64,000 nucleotides of DNA from Pseudoxanthomonas indica (GTDB taxonomy: Bacteria > Pseudomonadota > Gammaproteobacteria > Xanthomonadales > Xanthomonadaceae): the NCBI RefSeq assembly GCF_900167565.1, contig NZ_FUZV01000001.1, positions 558,001 through 622,000 on the forward strand. Reading direction: 5' to 3'. Below the pieces are notes generated by a model. The model worked only from the letters and a program-made list of their open reading frames with translations. It was not told where the DNA came from and ran no database searches. Each line of letters opens with the position of its first letter. Position 1 is the first letter of the stretch. Positions 9,255-19,021 of this stretch are shown in pieces. A program made the position numbers and the translations under genes.

Positions 9255-9310
9255 GTGCTTCGACGTTTGTGCGGGACGCAGCGCACCGGATGGCGCGCGA
9301 CGTCGGAACA

Positions 9311-10531
9311 TCATGCCGTCGTCGGCACCCGGCCAAACACCAGCGTCGCATTGGTGCCGCCAAAGCCGAAGCTGTTGGACATCACCGTATCGAGCTTGGC
9401 GTCGCGGCTTTCGCGCACCAGCGGAAACCCTTCCGCCTTCGGATCGAGGTTCTCGATGTTGGCCGAGCCGGCGATGAAGCCATCGCGCATCATCAGCAGG
9501 CAGTAGATGGCCTCATGTACGCTGGCCGCACCGAGCGAGTGTCCGGACAGTGCCTTGGTCGACGAGGTGGGCGGCAGTGCTTCGCCAAACACGCTGCGCA
9601 CGGCTTCCAGCTCAATCATGTCGCCCAGCGGCGTGGAGGTGCCATGGGTGTTGAGATAGTCGATGGGTGCGGTCACACCTTCCAGCGCCATCTGCATGCA
9701 GCGCACGGCGCCCTCACCCGAAGGCGCGACCATGTCGGCGCCGTCGGACGTCACGCCGTAGCCCAGCAGTTCGGCATGGATGTGCGCGCCTCGGGCCACC
9801 GCATGATCGTAGTCTTCCAGCACCAGCATGCCGGCGCCGCCGGCAATGACGAAGCCATCGCGATCCACGTCGTAGGGGCGCGACGCGGTCAGCGCGGCAT
9901 CGTTGTACTTGCTCGACAGGGCGCCCATGGCGTCGAACATCATGGTCAGCGCCCAGTGCAGTTCCTCACCGCCGCCGGCAAACACGATGTCCTGGCGACC
10001 GCTGCGGATCAGGTCCGCCGCCGCACCGATGCAATGCGCCGAGGTGGCGCAGGCCGCGGAAATCGAATAGCTGACGCCGCGAATCTTGAAGGCCGTGGCC
10101 AGCGTGGCCGATACGGTGGAGCACATCGTGCGCGGCACCATGTACGGGCCCACCTTGCGGATGCCGCGCTGGCGCAGCAGATCCGCCGCTTCAATCTGCC
10201 ACTCGGCCGAACCGCCGCCGGAGCCGGCCACCAGGCCGGTGCGCGGATCGCTGACCTGGGTTTCATCCAGGCCGGCGTCGGCGATGGCATCGCGCAGGGC
10301 GATGTAGGAATAACCCGCCGCATCGCCCATGAAGCGCTTCTGCTTGCGATCAATCTGCCCTTCCAGATCGATTTCGGGCTTGCCGCCAACGTGGCTGCGG
10401 AAACCCAGCTCCACATACTCGGGGATATGGCGGATGCCGGCGCGACCTTCGCGCAGGGAAGCCGACACCGTGTCCGCATCGTTGCCGAGGCACGAGGTGA
10501 TACCCAGGCCAGTAATGACGACGCGGCGCAT
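9311..10531 (-). CDS. fabB: beta-ketoacyl-ACP synthase I (FabB)
   Basis: A 406-residue condensing enzyme that elongates unsaturated acyl-ACPs in type II fatty acid synthesis. The nucleophile is Cys161 in SAACATS. The two catalytic His are in [11 protein letters not shown] and [11 protein letters not shown], and [11 protein letters not shown] is at the C-terminus. Its ATG overlaps the fabA stop by one base (TGATG), so translation is coupled. The pair sets the unsaturated/saturated ratio of the membrane. Confidence 0.97.
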   Translation of the reverse strand: MRRVVITGLGITSCLGNDADTVSASLREGRAGIRHIPEYVELGFRSHVGGKPEIDLEGQIDRKQKRFMGDAAGYSYIALRDAIADAGLDETQVSDPRTGLVAGSGGGSAEWQIEAADLLRQRGIRKVGPYMVPRTMCSTVSATLATAFKIRGVSYSISAACATSAHCIGAAADLIRSGRQDIVFAGGGEELHWALTMMFDAMGALSSKYNDAALTASRPYDVDRDGFVIAGGAGMLVLEDYDHAVARGAHIHAELLGYGVTSDGADMVAPSGEGAVRCMQMALEGVTAPIDYLNTHGTSTPLGDMIELEAVRSVFGEALPPTSSTKALSGHSLGAASVHEAIYCLLMMRDGFIAGSANIENLDPKAEGFPLVRESRDAKLDTVMSNSFGFGGTNATLVFGRVPTTA

Positions 10532-11046
10532 CAGAAACTCTCCGTGGAAGTAAACAGGCCGACCCGCAGATCCTTGGCCGTATAGATTTCGCGACCGTCC
10601 ACCAACATGCGCCCGTCAGCCACGGCCAACACCAGCTTGCGATTGATGACGCGGCTGATGTCGACCTCGTAGGTCACCTTCTTGGCGGTGGGCAACACCT
10701 GGCCGGTGAACTTCACCTCGCCGGTGCCCAATGCGCGACCACGCCCCGGTGCGCCAATCCAGGTCAGGTAGAACCCGGTCAGCTGCCACAGCGCATCCAG
10801 GCCCAGGCAACCCGGCATCACCGGATCGCCAAGGAAGTGGCATTTGAAGAACCACAGCTCCGGATGGATATCCAGCTCGGCGCGGATCATGCCCTTGCCA
10901 TGTGCGCCACCGTCTTCGCGAATCTCGGTGATGCGGTCGAACATCAGCATGGGATCGTTGGGCAGACGACCGGCGTCAGGTCCGAACAATTCGCCACGGG
11001 CGCTGGCCAGCAACTGTTCCCGGGAGTAGGAGGCGGGGGATTTCAT
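10531..11046 (-). CDS. fabA: 3-hydroxydecanoyl-ACP dehydratase/isomerase (FabA)
   Basis: A 171-residue bifunctional enzyme that dehydrates 3-hydroxydecanoyl-ACP and isomerises trans-2 to cis-3-decenoyl-ACP, the branch point to unsaturated fatty acids. Active-site His70 ([10 protein letters not shown]) and Asp84 ([10 protein letters not shown]) keep the same numbers as in E. coli. An in-frame extension to 11133 would run through the promoter described below, so the ATG at 11046 ([13 protein letters not shown]) is chosen. It is the first gene of fabA-fabB. Confidence 0.97.
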   Translation of the reverse strand: MKSPASYSREQLLASARGELFGPDAGRLPNDPMLMFDRITEIREDGGAHGKGMIRAELDIHPELWFFKCHFLGDPVMPGCLGLDALWQLTGFYLTWIGAPGRGRALGTGEVKFTGQVLPTAKKVTYEVDISRVINRKLVLAVADGRMLVDGREIYTAKDLRVGLFTSTESF

Positions 11047-11086
11047 AGGGCGTCCAGAATTCAGAGGACCGAATAATGCACGATTG

Positions 11087-11114
11087 TGTATACAGTTGTA
11101 TTGATGCCAATCAA
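11087..11114 (-). promoter_or_regulatory. sigma70-type promoter of fabA-fabB
   Basis: On the minus strand, -35 TTGATT (11109-11114), 16-bp spacer, -10 TATACA (11087-11092). Predicted start near 11080 gives a 5' UTR of about 35 nt. Confidence 0.7.
11090..11101. promoter_or_regulatory. palindrome overlapping the fabA -10, candidate operator
   Basis: ATACA-AC-TGTAT, a perfect 5-bp inverted repeat with a 2-nt centre, overlapping the upstream edge of the -10 box. Its placement suits a repressor of unsaturated fatty acid synthesis (FabR or DesT-like TetR proteins act on fabA/fabB in other gammaproteobacteria). No such regulator is in the window, so this is inference. Confidence 0.35.
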
Positions 11115-11253
11115 ACGAGCATTCCATACGCAAGCGTAGGCTGGCGTCGTCGGAAGCCCCTGATTCTCATGAAATCAACGCTCTCGGACGAACGGGTCCG
11201 GCCACCGCTGCTGAACCCACACTGGAACCTTGCCGGCCCGCAGCATGCACCTG

Positions 11254-12150
11254 TCAGGCGCTACTGCGCGCATAGCGGCCCGGCGACAAGCCGACGCGTC
11301 GACTGAAGGCGGTACTGAAGGTGCTCGCCGAGCTGTAGCCCACCCGCTCGGCCACATCGGTCAGGTCGGCATTGGGCTGTCGCAACAGCATCCGCGCCAA
11401 CGACATGCGCCACGCCAGCAGATACTCCATCGGCGCGACGCCGACCACGCGGGTGAAACGTTCAAAGAATGCCGACCGCGACAACGCGGCCTGCTCGGCC
11501 AATTGCGTCATGGTCCACGCACGCTCGGGTCGCGCATGCAGTTCCACCAGCGCCGCCGCCAGTCGCGCATCGGCCAGGCCGCGCAACAGACCCGGTGAGG
11601 CCTGCGCGGGCGCGGCGCGCAGCGCTTCCACCAGCAACAGTTCCACCAACCGGCCGAGCACGGCGCCCTGGCCGGGGCGCGACGCGTCGGTTTCCTCACG
11701 CACCATCCGCACCAAAGCCGTCAGCCGTGGCACGCCGCGCACATGTACCGCTTGCGGCAGCAGCGATGCGAGCAAGCCGGGATCGGCGGCATCGAACTGG
11801 AACCAGCCGCCGAGCAGGCGGAATTCGGCCGGACCGTCGGCGCGACCGTGGCGGATTTCAGCCACGGATCCCTGGCTGTGCGCAGGATCCACCTGCACCG
11901 GGCGCTCGCTCTCGCCCGCGGCCATCGTGAAGCCCGGCGTCGCCGGCAGCAGCAGGAAGTCGCCCGCGATCAGATCAAGGCGTTCCTGTCCGTCGACATC
12001 GAGTCGACACCCGCCTTCCAACACCGCGCAGAAACTGGGTTCGCCAAATTCGCTGTAGCGCACGGCCCAATCGCCGGCACCGCTGATGCCCTTGGAAAAT
12101 ACGGCGCGCGGATGCAGCAGTTGCATCACATGGGACAGCGGATCGCTCAT
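11254..12150 (-). CDS. AraC-family transcriptional regulator with cupin sensor domain
   Basis: A 298-residue regulator. The N-terminal half is an AraC-type cupin (GDWAVRYSEFGEPSFCAVLEGG, then AGDFLLLPATPGFTM). The C-terminal 100 residues hold the double helix-turn-helix (WTMTQLAEQAALSRSAFFERF, then LTDVAERVGYSSASTFSTAF with closing GLSPGRYA). It is divergent from the SDR gene, 95 bp apart, and probably regulates it. This is the usual regulator/target layout. Inducer unknown. The ATG at 12150 is preferred to a TTG at 12165. Confidence 0.88.
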   Translation of the reverse strand: MSDPLSHVMQLLHPRAVFSKGISGAGDWAVRYSEFGEPSFCAVLEGGCRLDVDGQERLDLIAGDFLLLPATPGFTMAAGESERPVQVDPAHSQGSVAEIRHGRADGPAEFRLLGGWFQFDAADPGLLASLLPQAVHVRGVPRLTALVRMVREETDASRPGQGAVLGRLVELLLVEALRAAPAQASPGLLRGLADARLAAALVELHARPERAWTMTQLAEQAALSRSAFFERFTRVVGVAPMEYLLAWRMSLARMLLRQPNADLTDVAERVGYSSASTFSTAFSRRVGLSPGRYARSSA

Positions 12151-12245
12151 TCGGACGCTCGCCAAGGAAATACGGACGCATGCGCATCGTGATGCCGAAC
12201 ATGCTCGCCTATCGTTTGCTTCCCTTCAATCTCCCTGGTTTCCCC

Positions 12246-13016
12246 ATGCAAACCGTGCTCATCACCGGCTGTTCCTCCGGCTACGGCCTGGCCACCGCCC
12301 GCCACTTCCACGAACGCGGCTGGCGGGTCGTCGCCACCTTGCGCGATCCCGCCAGCGCTGCCCTGATTGCCGACGAGCGCATGCAACTGCTCGCGCTCGA
12401 CGTGACCCGGGACGACAGCATCACCGCGGCAGTGGACGCGGCTGGCCCCATCGACGTGCTGGTCAACAATGCGGGCATCGGCCTCTTCGGCGCATTCGAG
12501 GCCACGCCCCTGGCGACCGTGCGCGAGGTCTTCGATACCAATACGTTCGGCGTGATGGCGATGGCGCAGGCCGTGATCCCGCAGTTCCGCGCGCGTCGCA
12601 CCGGTCGCATCATCAACGTCACCTCCAGCGCCGTGCTGGCGCCGATGCCGCTGGTGGCTGCCTACACGGCAAGCAAGACCGCCATCGAAGGCTTCACCGC
12701 GTCGCTCGCCCACGAACTGGGCGCCTTCGACATCGAGGTCAAGCTGGTCGAACCGGGCTACGCCCCCACCACCCGCTTCACCGCCAATGGCCAGCAGCGC
12801 ATGGCCGGCCTGCTGCCCGAGCCCTACCAGGCCTACGCGCAGCAGGTATTCGCCATGCTCGGCGATGCTGGCACCTACACGCAGGAGGCCGATGTGGCCG
12901 AGGCCGTCTGGCGCGCAGCCAATGATGCGACCGGGCAACTGCATTTTCCGGCGGGGGCTGATGCGGTGGCCCTGGCGGACGCGCGAGGGGCGCAGTCGCT
13001 GGCTCCGATGGGTTGA
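12246..13016 (+). CDS. short-chain dehydrogenase/reductase (SDR)
   Basis: A 256-residue classical SDR. It shows TGCSSGYG (cofactor glycine motif), NNAG at about 78, a Ser in NVTSSAV, and catalytic YxxxK as YTASK. The sequence after the motif (VKLVEPGYAPT) is typical. It is probably an NAD(P)-dependent oxidoreductase of unknown substrate. The frame is open to 12180, but MQTVLITGCSSG at 12246 is the canonical start. No good Shine-Dalgarno is seen. It is divergent from the AraC gene. Confidence 0.85.
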   Translation: MQTVLITGCSSGYGLATARHFHERGWRVVATLRDPASAALIADERMQLLALDVTRDDSITAAVDAAGPIDVLVNNAGIGLFGAFEATPLATVREVFDTNTFGVMAMAQAVIPQFRARRTGRIINVTSSAVLAPMPLVAAYTASKTAIEGFTASLAHELGAFDIEVKLVEPGYAPTTRFTANGQQRMAGLLPEPYQAYAQQVFAMLGDAGTYTQEADVAEAVWRAANDATGQLHFPAGADAVALADARGAQSLAPMG

Positions 13017-13044
13017 GGCCCGCTGGCGAGGGTCAAGAAGTCCG

Positions 13045-13079
13045 AAAAAACAAAGGCCCCGCCGAAGCAGGGCCTTTGT
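13045..13079 (-). terminator. terminator of tRNA-Thr
   Basis: A 10-bp stem (13050-13059 with 13070-13079), with six A on the plus strand at 13045-13050 giving a T-run on the minus strand. It lies 7 nt past the tRNA 3' end and probably also helps end the convergent SDR transcript. Confidence 0.8.
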
Positions 13080-13085
13080 CTCGAC

Positions 13086-13161
13086 TGGTGCCGGAAATAG
13101 GAATCGAACCTACGACCTACGCATTACGAATGCGCCGCTCTACCAACTGAGCTATTCCGGC
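13086..13161 (-). tRNA. tRNA-Thr, anticodon CGT
   Basis: A 76-nt cloverleaf on the minus strand: acceptor GCCGGAA pairing with TTCCGGC, D-arm GCTCAGTTGGTAGAGC, anticodon loop TTCGTAA (anticodon CGT, reading ACG), T-loop GGTTCGATTCC, and encoded CCA at 13086-13088. Confidence 0.97.
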
Positions 13162-13171
13162 TGAGCCGGCG

Positions 13172-13200
13172 ATTTTAGGGCCAGGGTTCGGATGGGTCAA
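13172..13200 (-). promoter_or_regulatory. sigma70-type promoter of tRNA-Thr
   Basis: -35 TTGACC (13195-13200), 17-bp spacer, -10 TAAAAT (13172-13177), ending 10 bp before the tRNA 5' end. A GC-rich stretch lies between the -10 and the start. Confidence 0.75.
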
Positions 13201-13297
13201 TGTACGGGGGCCTGCCGGTGCCCGATACTCAGCCGATTGGGCCCGACCCACGCCCTGCTCGGTTAGCCTGCAACCGGCGCCCCCTACAAGACCCCGC

Positions 13298-13972
13298 ATG
13301 AGCCTGATCACGATGTCCCGCCTCTGGAATCTGCTGCTGGCCCTGATCGTGCTGGCCGCTTTCATCCTGCAGATCGGCCTGCTGCTCGCCGGAGGCCAGG
13401 ACATCAACGCGGCGCAAGCCAGTACCGCGGTTCCACTGTCCACGCGCTTCGTCCGCTTCTTCAGCTATTTCACTGTCGAAAGCAATCTGCTGGTTCTGTT
13501 CTCGGCGGCATCGCTGGCCTGGAATCCGCAACAGGATGGTCGCCTCTGGCGGGTGCTGCGACTCGATGCGCTGCTGGGCATCGCAGTGACCGGCATCGTC
13601 TTTGCCACCGTGCTGTCCGGACTGGTCCATCACAGTGGCATCGGCACCTGGGTCAACGCGGGCTTCCACTACCTGTCGCCTCTACTCGCTTTGCTCGGTT
13701 GGTGCCTGTTCGGTCCGAGGCCGCGCATCGATGGGCGCACGTTGGTGCTGGCGTTCGTATGGCCGGTGGCGTGGCTGGCGTACACGCTCATCCGCGGCGC
13801 ACTGACCGCCTGGTATCCCTACCCGTTTCTCAACGCGAACGAACTTGGCTACGCGCGGGTTGCCCTGAACATCGCGATCATCCTGGCTGGCGCAAGCGCG
13901 TTCGCGCTGCTGCTGTGGGGCATGGAGAAGTACTTTCCGAATGGTCGTCAGCGTGCGGTAACAGGCGCTTGA
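13298..13972 (+). CDS. Pr6Pr-family integral membrane protein
   Basis: A 224-residue protein with six predicted membrane segments, for example LLLALIVLAAFILQIGLLLA and LNIAIILAGASAFALLLWG. It carries the conserved RFFSYFTVESNLLV and W-P-V-A-W-L-AYTLIRG-YPYPFLN stretches that define the Pr6Pr (FAR-17a/AIG1-like) family. Function is not established for bacterial members. It stands alone between tRNA-Thr and a convergent four-helix-bundle gene. Confidence 0.78.
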   Translation: MSLITMSRLWNLLLALIVLAAFILQIGLLLAGGQDINAAQASTAVPLSTRFVRFFSYFTVESNLLVLFSAASLAWNPQQDGRLWRVLRLDALLGIAVTGIVFATVLSGLVHHSGIGTWVNAGFHYLSPLLALLGWCLFGPRPRIDGRTLVLAFVWPVAWLAYTLIRGALTAWYPYPFLNANELGYARVALNIAIILAGASAFALLLWGMEKYFPNGRQRAVTGA

Positions 13973-14025
13973 AACACCAGGTGGTCAGCATGCGGTGAAT
14001 GGACCCTCCCTACACGATCCACAAG

Positions 14026-14051
14026 AAAGCCCCGCTCACGCGGGGCTTTTT
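14026..14051. terminator. bidirectional intrinsic terminator
   Basis: A perfect 10-bp stem (14026-14035 with 14040-14049), TCAC loop, T-run on the plus side (14047-14051) and a shorter T-rich tail on the minus side. It serves the Pr6Pr gene and the convergent DUF2383 gene. Confidence 0.88.
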
Positions 14052-14078
14052 GCTTCGAAGCGTGCCACCTGTTTGGGC

Positions 14079-14534
14079 TTAGTGCGACGCCTGCAACGCA
14101 TGCTTGCGGTCGCGCATGATGTTGTGGCACTCGCGCACCTGCGGCAGCAGCGCCTGCACTTCGGCGCGTGCGCTGGCCGGGGTGTCGGAATCGGTGAGGG
14201 TTTCATCGAACGCATCGAGCAGGCGATCTTCCGACGCTTCCAGTTCGGCCACGTAGCCATAGCGGGTGTCGCCCAGGGCGGCGCGGACGTTGCCGTACAT
14301 CTGATGCATCGATCCGACCATGGTGCCGTGCTCGGCCGGCTTGCCACCGGCGGCGGCCACATCGGCGCTCAGTCGGGTGACGATGTCGCCCTTGACGCCG
14401 GCAATGCGGGTGAACAGCGATGACAGTTCGGCGTCTTTCACCTTGCCTGCGGCTTCGGTATAGAAGTCCTTGCCATCTCGGGCAATCTCGATCAAATCGT
14501 TGAGGCTGTGCTCGATCTTCTTCTGCGTATTCAT
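14079..14534 (-). CDS. PA2169-type four-helix-bundle protein (DUF2383)
   Basis: A 151-residue, probably cytosolic, ferritin-like helical bundle. MNTQKKIEHSLNDLIEIARD and the later SMHQMYGNVRAAL match the DUF2383/PA2169 family, often stress- or stationary-phase-linked. A role is not known. GGGAG lies 8 nt before the ATG at 14534, which settles the start over an upstream in-frame codon at 14597. Confidence 0.82.
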   Translation of the reverse strand: MNTQKKIEHSLNDLIEIARDGKDFYTEAAGKVKDAELSSLFTRIAGVKGDIVTRLSADVAAAGGKPAEHGTMVGSMHQMYGNVRAALGDTRYGYVAELEASEDRLLDAFDETLTDSDTPASARAEVQALLPQVRECHNIMRDRKHALQASH

Positions 14535-14709
14535 TGGTGCTCCCAGTGATGGATGGAGGCAGTTCAATCTGCCGTACTCCACCATTGCGGAACGCACATC
14601 AAGAGAAGGTGAGCCTGTGCGATTGCCTCACACGCAACATTCAAGGATGTCGCGGTGCAGAGAACGCTTTGGTCACGCCATGCAAACGAACCACGCCGAC
14701 GCGCGCGAA

Positions 14710-15660
14710 TCAGCTGACCAGTTGCAGCCGCAGTTCCTTCGGCAAAGCAAACACCATGTTCTCGGGCTCGCCATCGAGTTCGCCGATGGAACCGGCGCCG
14801 AGATCGCGCAAACGCTGGATCACGCCGTCAATCAGGATGTCCGGCGCCGAGGCGCCTGCCGTCACGCCGATGCGCTGCTTGCCTTGCACCCAGGCGGGGT
14901 CGATTTCATGCGCACCGTCGATCAGGTACGACTCCACGCCGTCACGTTCGGCCAGCTCGCGCAGGCGGTTGGAATTGGAACTGTTGGGTGAACCCACCAC
15001 CAGCACCAGATCGCATTGCTTGGCCAGATCGCGCACCGCGTCCTGGCGGTTCTGGGTGGCGTAGCAGATGTCGTCGTTCTTCGGCCCCTGGATGTTGGGG
15101 AAGCGCGCCTGCAGGGCCTGGATGATGCCGATGGTGTCATCCACCGACAGCGTGGTCTGGGTGGTGTAGAAGAAGTTGTCCGGCTGCTCGACTTCCAGCG
15201 TGGCCACGTTGTGGATGTCTTCCACCAGGTAGATGCGCCCCGTCCCGGCTTCCCGGTTCCACTGGCCCATCGTGCCTTCCACTTCAGGATGGCCGGCGTG
15301 GCCAATCAGCACGACATCGCGACCGGCGCGGCAGTGTCGCGCCACTTCCAGGTGGACCTTGGTCACCAGCGGACAGGTGGCGTCGAACACCTTCAGGCCA
15401 CGGCGCTCGGCCTCGATGCGCACGGCCTGGGAAACGCCGTGTGCGCTGAAGATCACGGTGGCGTTGTCGGGCACTTCGTCCAGCTCTTCCACGAACACCG
15501 CGCCGCGATTACGCAGGTCGTCCACCACGAAGCGGTTGTGCACGACTTCATGCCGTACATAAATCGGCGCGCCCAGGGTCTCGATGGCGCGCTTGACGAT
15601 TTCGATCGCGCGATCAACGCCGGCGCAGAAACCACGGGGATTGGCGAGCAGGACCTCCAT
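14710..15660 (-). CDS. ispH: 4-hydroxy-3-methylbut-2-enyl diphosphate reductase (IspH)
   Basis: A 316-residue Fe-S enzyme of the last step of the MEP pathway, giving IPP and DMAPP. The cluster Cys are visible in [12 protein letters not shown] (Cys12), [11 protein letters not shown] and [20 protein letters not shown] contexts. The active-site HEVVHN and the GHAGHPEV motifs are present. An in-frame ATG at 15669 overlaps the lspA stop (TAATG). The Xanthomonas-type start [11 protein letters not shown] at 15660 is preferred. It is the last gene of ribF-ileS-lspA-ispH, the usual proteobacterial order. Confidence 0.96.
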   Translation of the reverse strand: MEVLLANPRGFCAGVDRAIEIVKRAIETLGAPIYVRHEVVHNRFVVDDLRNRGAVFVEELDEVPDNATVIFSAHGVSQAVRIEAERRGLKVFDATCPLVTKVHLEVARHCRAGRDVVLIGHAGHPEVEGTMGQWNREAGTGRIYLVEDIHNVATLEVEQPDNFFYTTQTTLSVDDTIGIIQALQARFPNIQGPKNDDICYATQNRQDAVRDLAKQCDLVLVVGSPNSSNSNRLRELAERDGVESYLIDGAHEIDPAWVQGKQRIGVTAGASAPDILIDGVIQRLRDLGAGSIGELDGEPENMVFALPKELRLQLVS

Positions 15661-15668
15661 GGCCGGCA

Positions 15669-16172
15669 TTATCCCGCTTTTTGTCCGCGCTTGCCGTCCA
15701 GCAAGCCGAACACGGCAATGCCGATGGCGCCGCCGACCACCGCGCAGTCAGCCACGTTGAAGGCGGGCCAGTAGTAGTCGCGCCAGTACCACTGCACGAA
15801 ATCGATGACGTGGCCATGCATGAACCGATCCAGCACGTTGCCCAGCGCGCCGCCAATCACCAGCGAATACGGCAGCGCCTGGCGCCAATCGGCGCGCGCG
15901 GTGCGGCTGAGCCAGAACGCCAGCAGCGAGCTGATGCCCACGGCCAGCGCGCCGAACACGAAAATCTGCCAGCCACCGGCATTGGCCAGGAAGCTGAAGG
16001 CGGCGCCGGTGTTGTAGGTGCGGTACCAGTTCCAGAAGCCTTCGATGACCGGCACGGCCACATGCTCGGGCAGGCTGGTCAGCACCCAGGCTTTGGACCA
16101 TTGATCCAGGCCGATGACGAGCGCCGACAGCAGCAGCCAGATCAGCGCATCGGGTTTGGGACGTACGGTCAT
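15669..16172 (-). CDS. lspA: lipoprotein signal peptidase (signal peptidase II)
   Basis: A 167-residue inner-membrane aspartyl protease that removes the signal peptide of diacylglyceryl-prolipoproteins. It has four membrane segments. Catalytic Asp115 is in GNVLDR and Asp142 in FNVADC, and [10 protein letters not shown] is the conserved periplasmic loop. It lies 9 bp after ileS and overlaps the first possible ispH start. At least one substrate, a PstS-like lipoprotein, is encoded in this window. Confidence 0.96.
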   Translation of the reverse strand: MTVRPKPDALIWLLLSALVIGLDQWSKAWVLTSLPEHVAVPVIEGFWNWYRTYNTGAAFSFLANAGGWQIFVFGALAVGISSLLAFWLSRTARADWRQALPYSLVIGGALGNVLDRFMHGHVIDFVQWYWRDYYWPAFNVADCAVVGGAIGIAVFGLLDGKRGQKAG

Positions 16173-16181
16173 GCTGTTCCT

Positions 16182-19013
16182 TTAGAACCAGCGGCGATCT
16201 TCGCCGGGGCCTTCCACGTTGCTGGCGCAGCGGGCGCACAATTCCGGATGCCGGGCGTCCGCGCCCACATCGGCGCGGTGGTGCCAGCAACGCACGCACT
16301 TGGTCTTGCTGGTCGGTTGCGCCAACACGAACACTTCATCTGCATCGATCGCGCTGACGCTCACGTCGCCACTGATGAGGAAGAAGCGCAGCTCATCGGC
16401 CAGCGGCTGCCACTTGCCCGCCAGTGCCGCATTGACCGACACGCTGATCTCCGCTTCCAGCGCCGCGCCAATCTGGCTGTTGGCGCGCATCGGCTCCAGC
16501 ACTTTGGACACCTGCTCGCGCAGGGCCAGCAGCTGGTCGAAGTCGGCGGCCGACAAGGCGGCATCCGCGTCCAACGGCGCCAGGCCGTCATACCAGGTGG
16601 CGAACAATACGTTGCCGGTGCGTCCGCCCGGCAGGTGCTGCCACATTTCATCGGCGGTGAAGCTCAACACCGGCGCGACCCAGCGCACAAAGGCTTCGGC
16701 GATGCGATACATCGCGCTCTGCGCCGAACGGCGACCGCGCGAGTCTTCGCGCATGGTGTACAGGCGGTCCTTGGTCACGTCCAGATACAGGGAGCCCAGA
16801 TCCACGCTGCAGAAATTCAGCAGCGCCTGCACGATCTCGGCGAAGTCGTAGCGCTCGTAGGCGGCCTTGATCTTCTCCTGCAGCTCGAATGCACGATGCA
16901 CGATCCAGCGATCCAGCGCCACCATGTCTTCCAGCGGACGAAGGTCGCGCGCGGGTTCGAATCCATGCAGGTTGCCAAGCAGGAAGCGTGCGGTATTGCG
17001 GATGCGACGGTAGGCATCGGCATTGCGCTTGAGGATTTCCTGCGACAGCGACATCTCGTTGCTGTAGTCGGCCGAAGCAATCCACAGACGCAGGATGTCC
17101 GCGCCCAGGGTCTTCATGATGTCCTGCGGCTCGATGCCGTTGCCCAGCGACTTGGACATCTTGCGGCCGTGCTCGTCCACGGTGAAGCCGTGGGTCAGGC
17201 ATTGCCGGTACGGCGCGTGCTTGTCGATCGCCACGCCGGTCAGCAGCGAGGACTGGAACCAGCCGCGATGTTGATCCGAACCTTCCAGGTACAAGTCGGC
17301 CGGCTTGCCCAGGCCGCGTTCCAGCAGCACGCCTTCGTGGGTGACGCCGGAGTCGAACCAGACATCGAGGATGTCGGTGATCTTTTCGTAGTCGTCGGCT
17401 TCGGTGCCGAGCAGATCGGCCATTTCCAGCGTGTACCAGGCGTCAACGCCGCCCTGCTCCACGCGTTCGGCTACGGCCTGCATCAATTCGACGCTGCGCG
17501 GATGCGGCTCGCCGGTCTCGCGATGGACGAACAGGGCAATCGGCACGCCCCAGGTGCGCTGGCGCGAGATGGTCCAGTCCGGGCGCCCTTCCACCATGCC
17601 GGCGATGCGCGCTTCGCCCCATTGCGGGAACCAGCCTACCTGCTTGATCGCGGCCAATGCATCGCGGCGCAGGTGCGCCTGCTCCATCGAGATGAACCAC
17701 TGCGGCGTGGCGCGGAACGCGATGGGCGTCTTGTGGCGCCAGCAATGCGGGTAGCTGTGGTGCAGCTTGGCAAAAGCAAGCAGCGCGCCTGAGCTGCGCA
17801 GCACGTCCACCAATGCGTCATTGGCTTTCCAGATATGCGTGCCGGCCAGCACGGTGTCGCCTGCCGGCGGCGTCGACGGCAAATACACACCGCGGCCATC
17901 GACCGGATTGAGCTGGGCGGTGGTGTATTTGTCGATCAGGCCGTAACGCTGGCCGACCACGAAGTCTTCCTGGCCGTGGCCCGGCGCGGTATGCACGGCG
18001 CCGGTGCCGTCTTCGGCCGACACGTGCTCGCCCAGGATGACCGGGATGTCGCGCTCGGCGTAGAACGGATGGGCCAGGAGGATGCCTTCCAGCGCGGAGC
18101 CGGCGACGCGGCCATGGGTCACCGTGTCAGTCACGCCATAGCGCTGCAAGGCGCGCGCGGCCAGCGCATCGGCCAAGACCAGCCAGCGACGCTTGCCGTC
18201 GCGGGCCGGGCCTTCCACCAGCGCGTATTCCAGGTCCGGGCCCAGCGAGACAGCCAGCGACGCCGGCAGCGTCCATGGCGTGGTGGTCCAGATCGGCAGC
18301 GCCACTTCGACGTCGTCGGGAATGTCGGCGCCGAACGCGGCGGCGAGCGCCTTGCGATCACGCACGACATAGCCGACATCGATCGCCGGCGAATCCTTGT
18401 CCTGGTATTCAATCTCGGCTTCGGCCAGCGCCGAGCCGCAATCGAAGCACCAGTGCACCGGCTTCACGCCACGGGTGAGGTGGCCATTGGCCACGACCTT
18501 GGACAGCGCGCGGATTTCATTGGCTTCGAAGCGGAAGTCCAGGGTCTTGTACGGGTTGTCCCAGTCGCCAATCACGCCCAGTCGCTTGAAGTCCTTGCGC
18601 TGGATGTCGATCTGCTCGTTGGCATATTCGCGGCACTTCTGCCGGAACTCGACCGCATCGAGCTTGACGCCGACCTTGCCCCACTTCTTTTCGATCGCGA
18701 TTTCGATCGGCAGGCCGTGGCAATCCCAGCCCGGGATGTAGGGCGCATCGAAGCCGGCCAGGTACTTCGACTTGACGATGATGTCCTTGAGGATCTTGTT
18801 GACCGCATGGCCCAGGTGGATCGCGCCATTGGCATACGGCGGGCCATCGTGCAGCACGAACAGCGGCCGGCCCGCGGCGTTATCGCGCAGCTGCTGGTAC
18901 AGGTTGCCGGCTTCCCAGCGCGCCAGGGTGTCCGGCTCACGCTTGGGCAGGTCACCGCGCATCGGGAATTCCGTGGCGGGCAGGTGCAGGGTGGCTTTGT
19001 AGTCTTGGGTCAC
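16182..19013 (-). CDS. ileS: isoleucine-tRNA ligase
   Basis: A 943-residue class I synthetase. The HIGH motif is HLGH in [12 protein letters not shown], the KMSKS motif is [10 protein letters not shown], the CP1 editing domain lies between, and the C-terminal zinc finger has CVRCW and CARC. The frame can begin at a TTG at 19025 overlapping the ribF stop. I prefer the GTG at 19013, where the family begins ([12 protein letters not shown]). Neither has a good Shine-Dalgarno. Confidence 0.95.
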   Translation of the reverse strand: MTQDYKATLHLPATEFPMRGDLPKREPDTLARWEAGNLYQQLRDNAAGRPLFVLHDGPPYANGAIHLGHAVNKILKDIIVKSKYLAGFDAPYIPGWDCHGLPIEIAIEKKWGKVGVKLDAVEFRQKCREYANEQIDIQRKDFKRLGVIGDWDNPYKTLDFRFEANEIRALSKVVANGHLTRGVKPVHWCFDCGSALAEAEIEYQDKDSPAIDVGYVVRDRKALAAAFGADIPDDVEVALPIWTTTPWTLPASLAVSLGPDLEYALVEGPARDGKRRWLVLADALAARALQRYGVTDTVTHGRVAGSALEGILLAHPFYAERDIPVILGEHVSAEDGTGAVHTAPGHGQEDFVVGQRYGLIDKYTTAQLNPVDGRGVYLPSTPPAGDTVLAGTHIWKANDALVDVLRSSGALLAFAKLHHSYPHCWRHKTPIAFRATPQWFISMEQAHLRRDALAAIKQVGWFPQWGEARIAGMVEGRPDWTISRQRTWGVPIALFVHRETGEPHPRSVELMQAVAERVEQGGVDAWYTLEMADLLGTEADDYEKITDILDVWFDSGVTHEGVLLERGLGKPADLYLEGSDQHRGWFQSSLLTGVAIDKHAPYRQCLTHGFTVDEHGRKMSKSLGNGIEPQDIMKTLGADILRLWIASADYSNEMSLSQEILKRNADAYRRIRNTARFLLGNLHGFEPARDLRPLEDMVALDRWIVHRAFELQEKIKAAYERYDFAEIVQALLNFCSVDLGSLYLDVTKDRLYTMREDSRGRRSAQSAMYRIAEAFVRWVAPVLSFTADEMWQHLPGGRTGNVLFATWYDGLAPLDADAALSAADFDQLLALREQVSKVLEPMRANSQIGAALEAEISVSVNAALAGKWQPLADELRFFLISGDVSVSAIDADEVFVLAQPTSKTKCVRCWHHRADVGADARHPELCARCASNVEGPGEDRRWF

Positions 19014-19021
19014 GGGAATGA

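Noticed and set aside
12787..13164. Open frame ending in GNRNRTYDLRITNAPLYQLSYSG
   Set aside because: The tail is an antisense reading of tRNA-Thr, a well-known source of false proteins. The rest is out of frame with the SDR gene.
15681..17792. Frame of 703 codons on the plus strand
   Set aside because: Antisense to lspA and ileS. No domain is recognisable.
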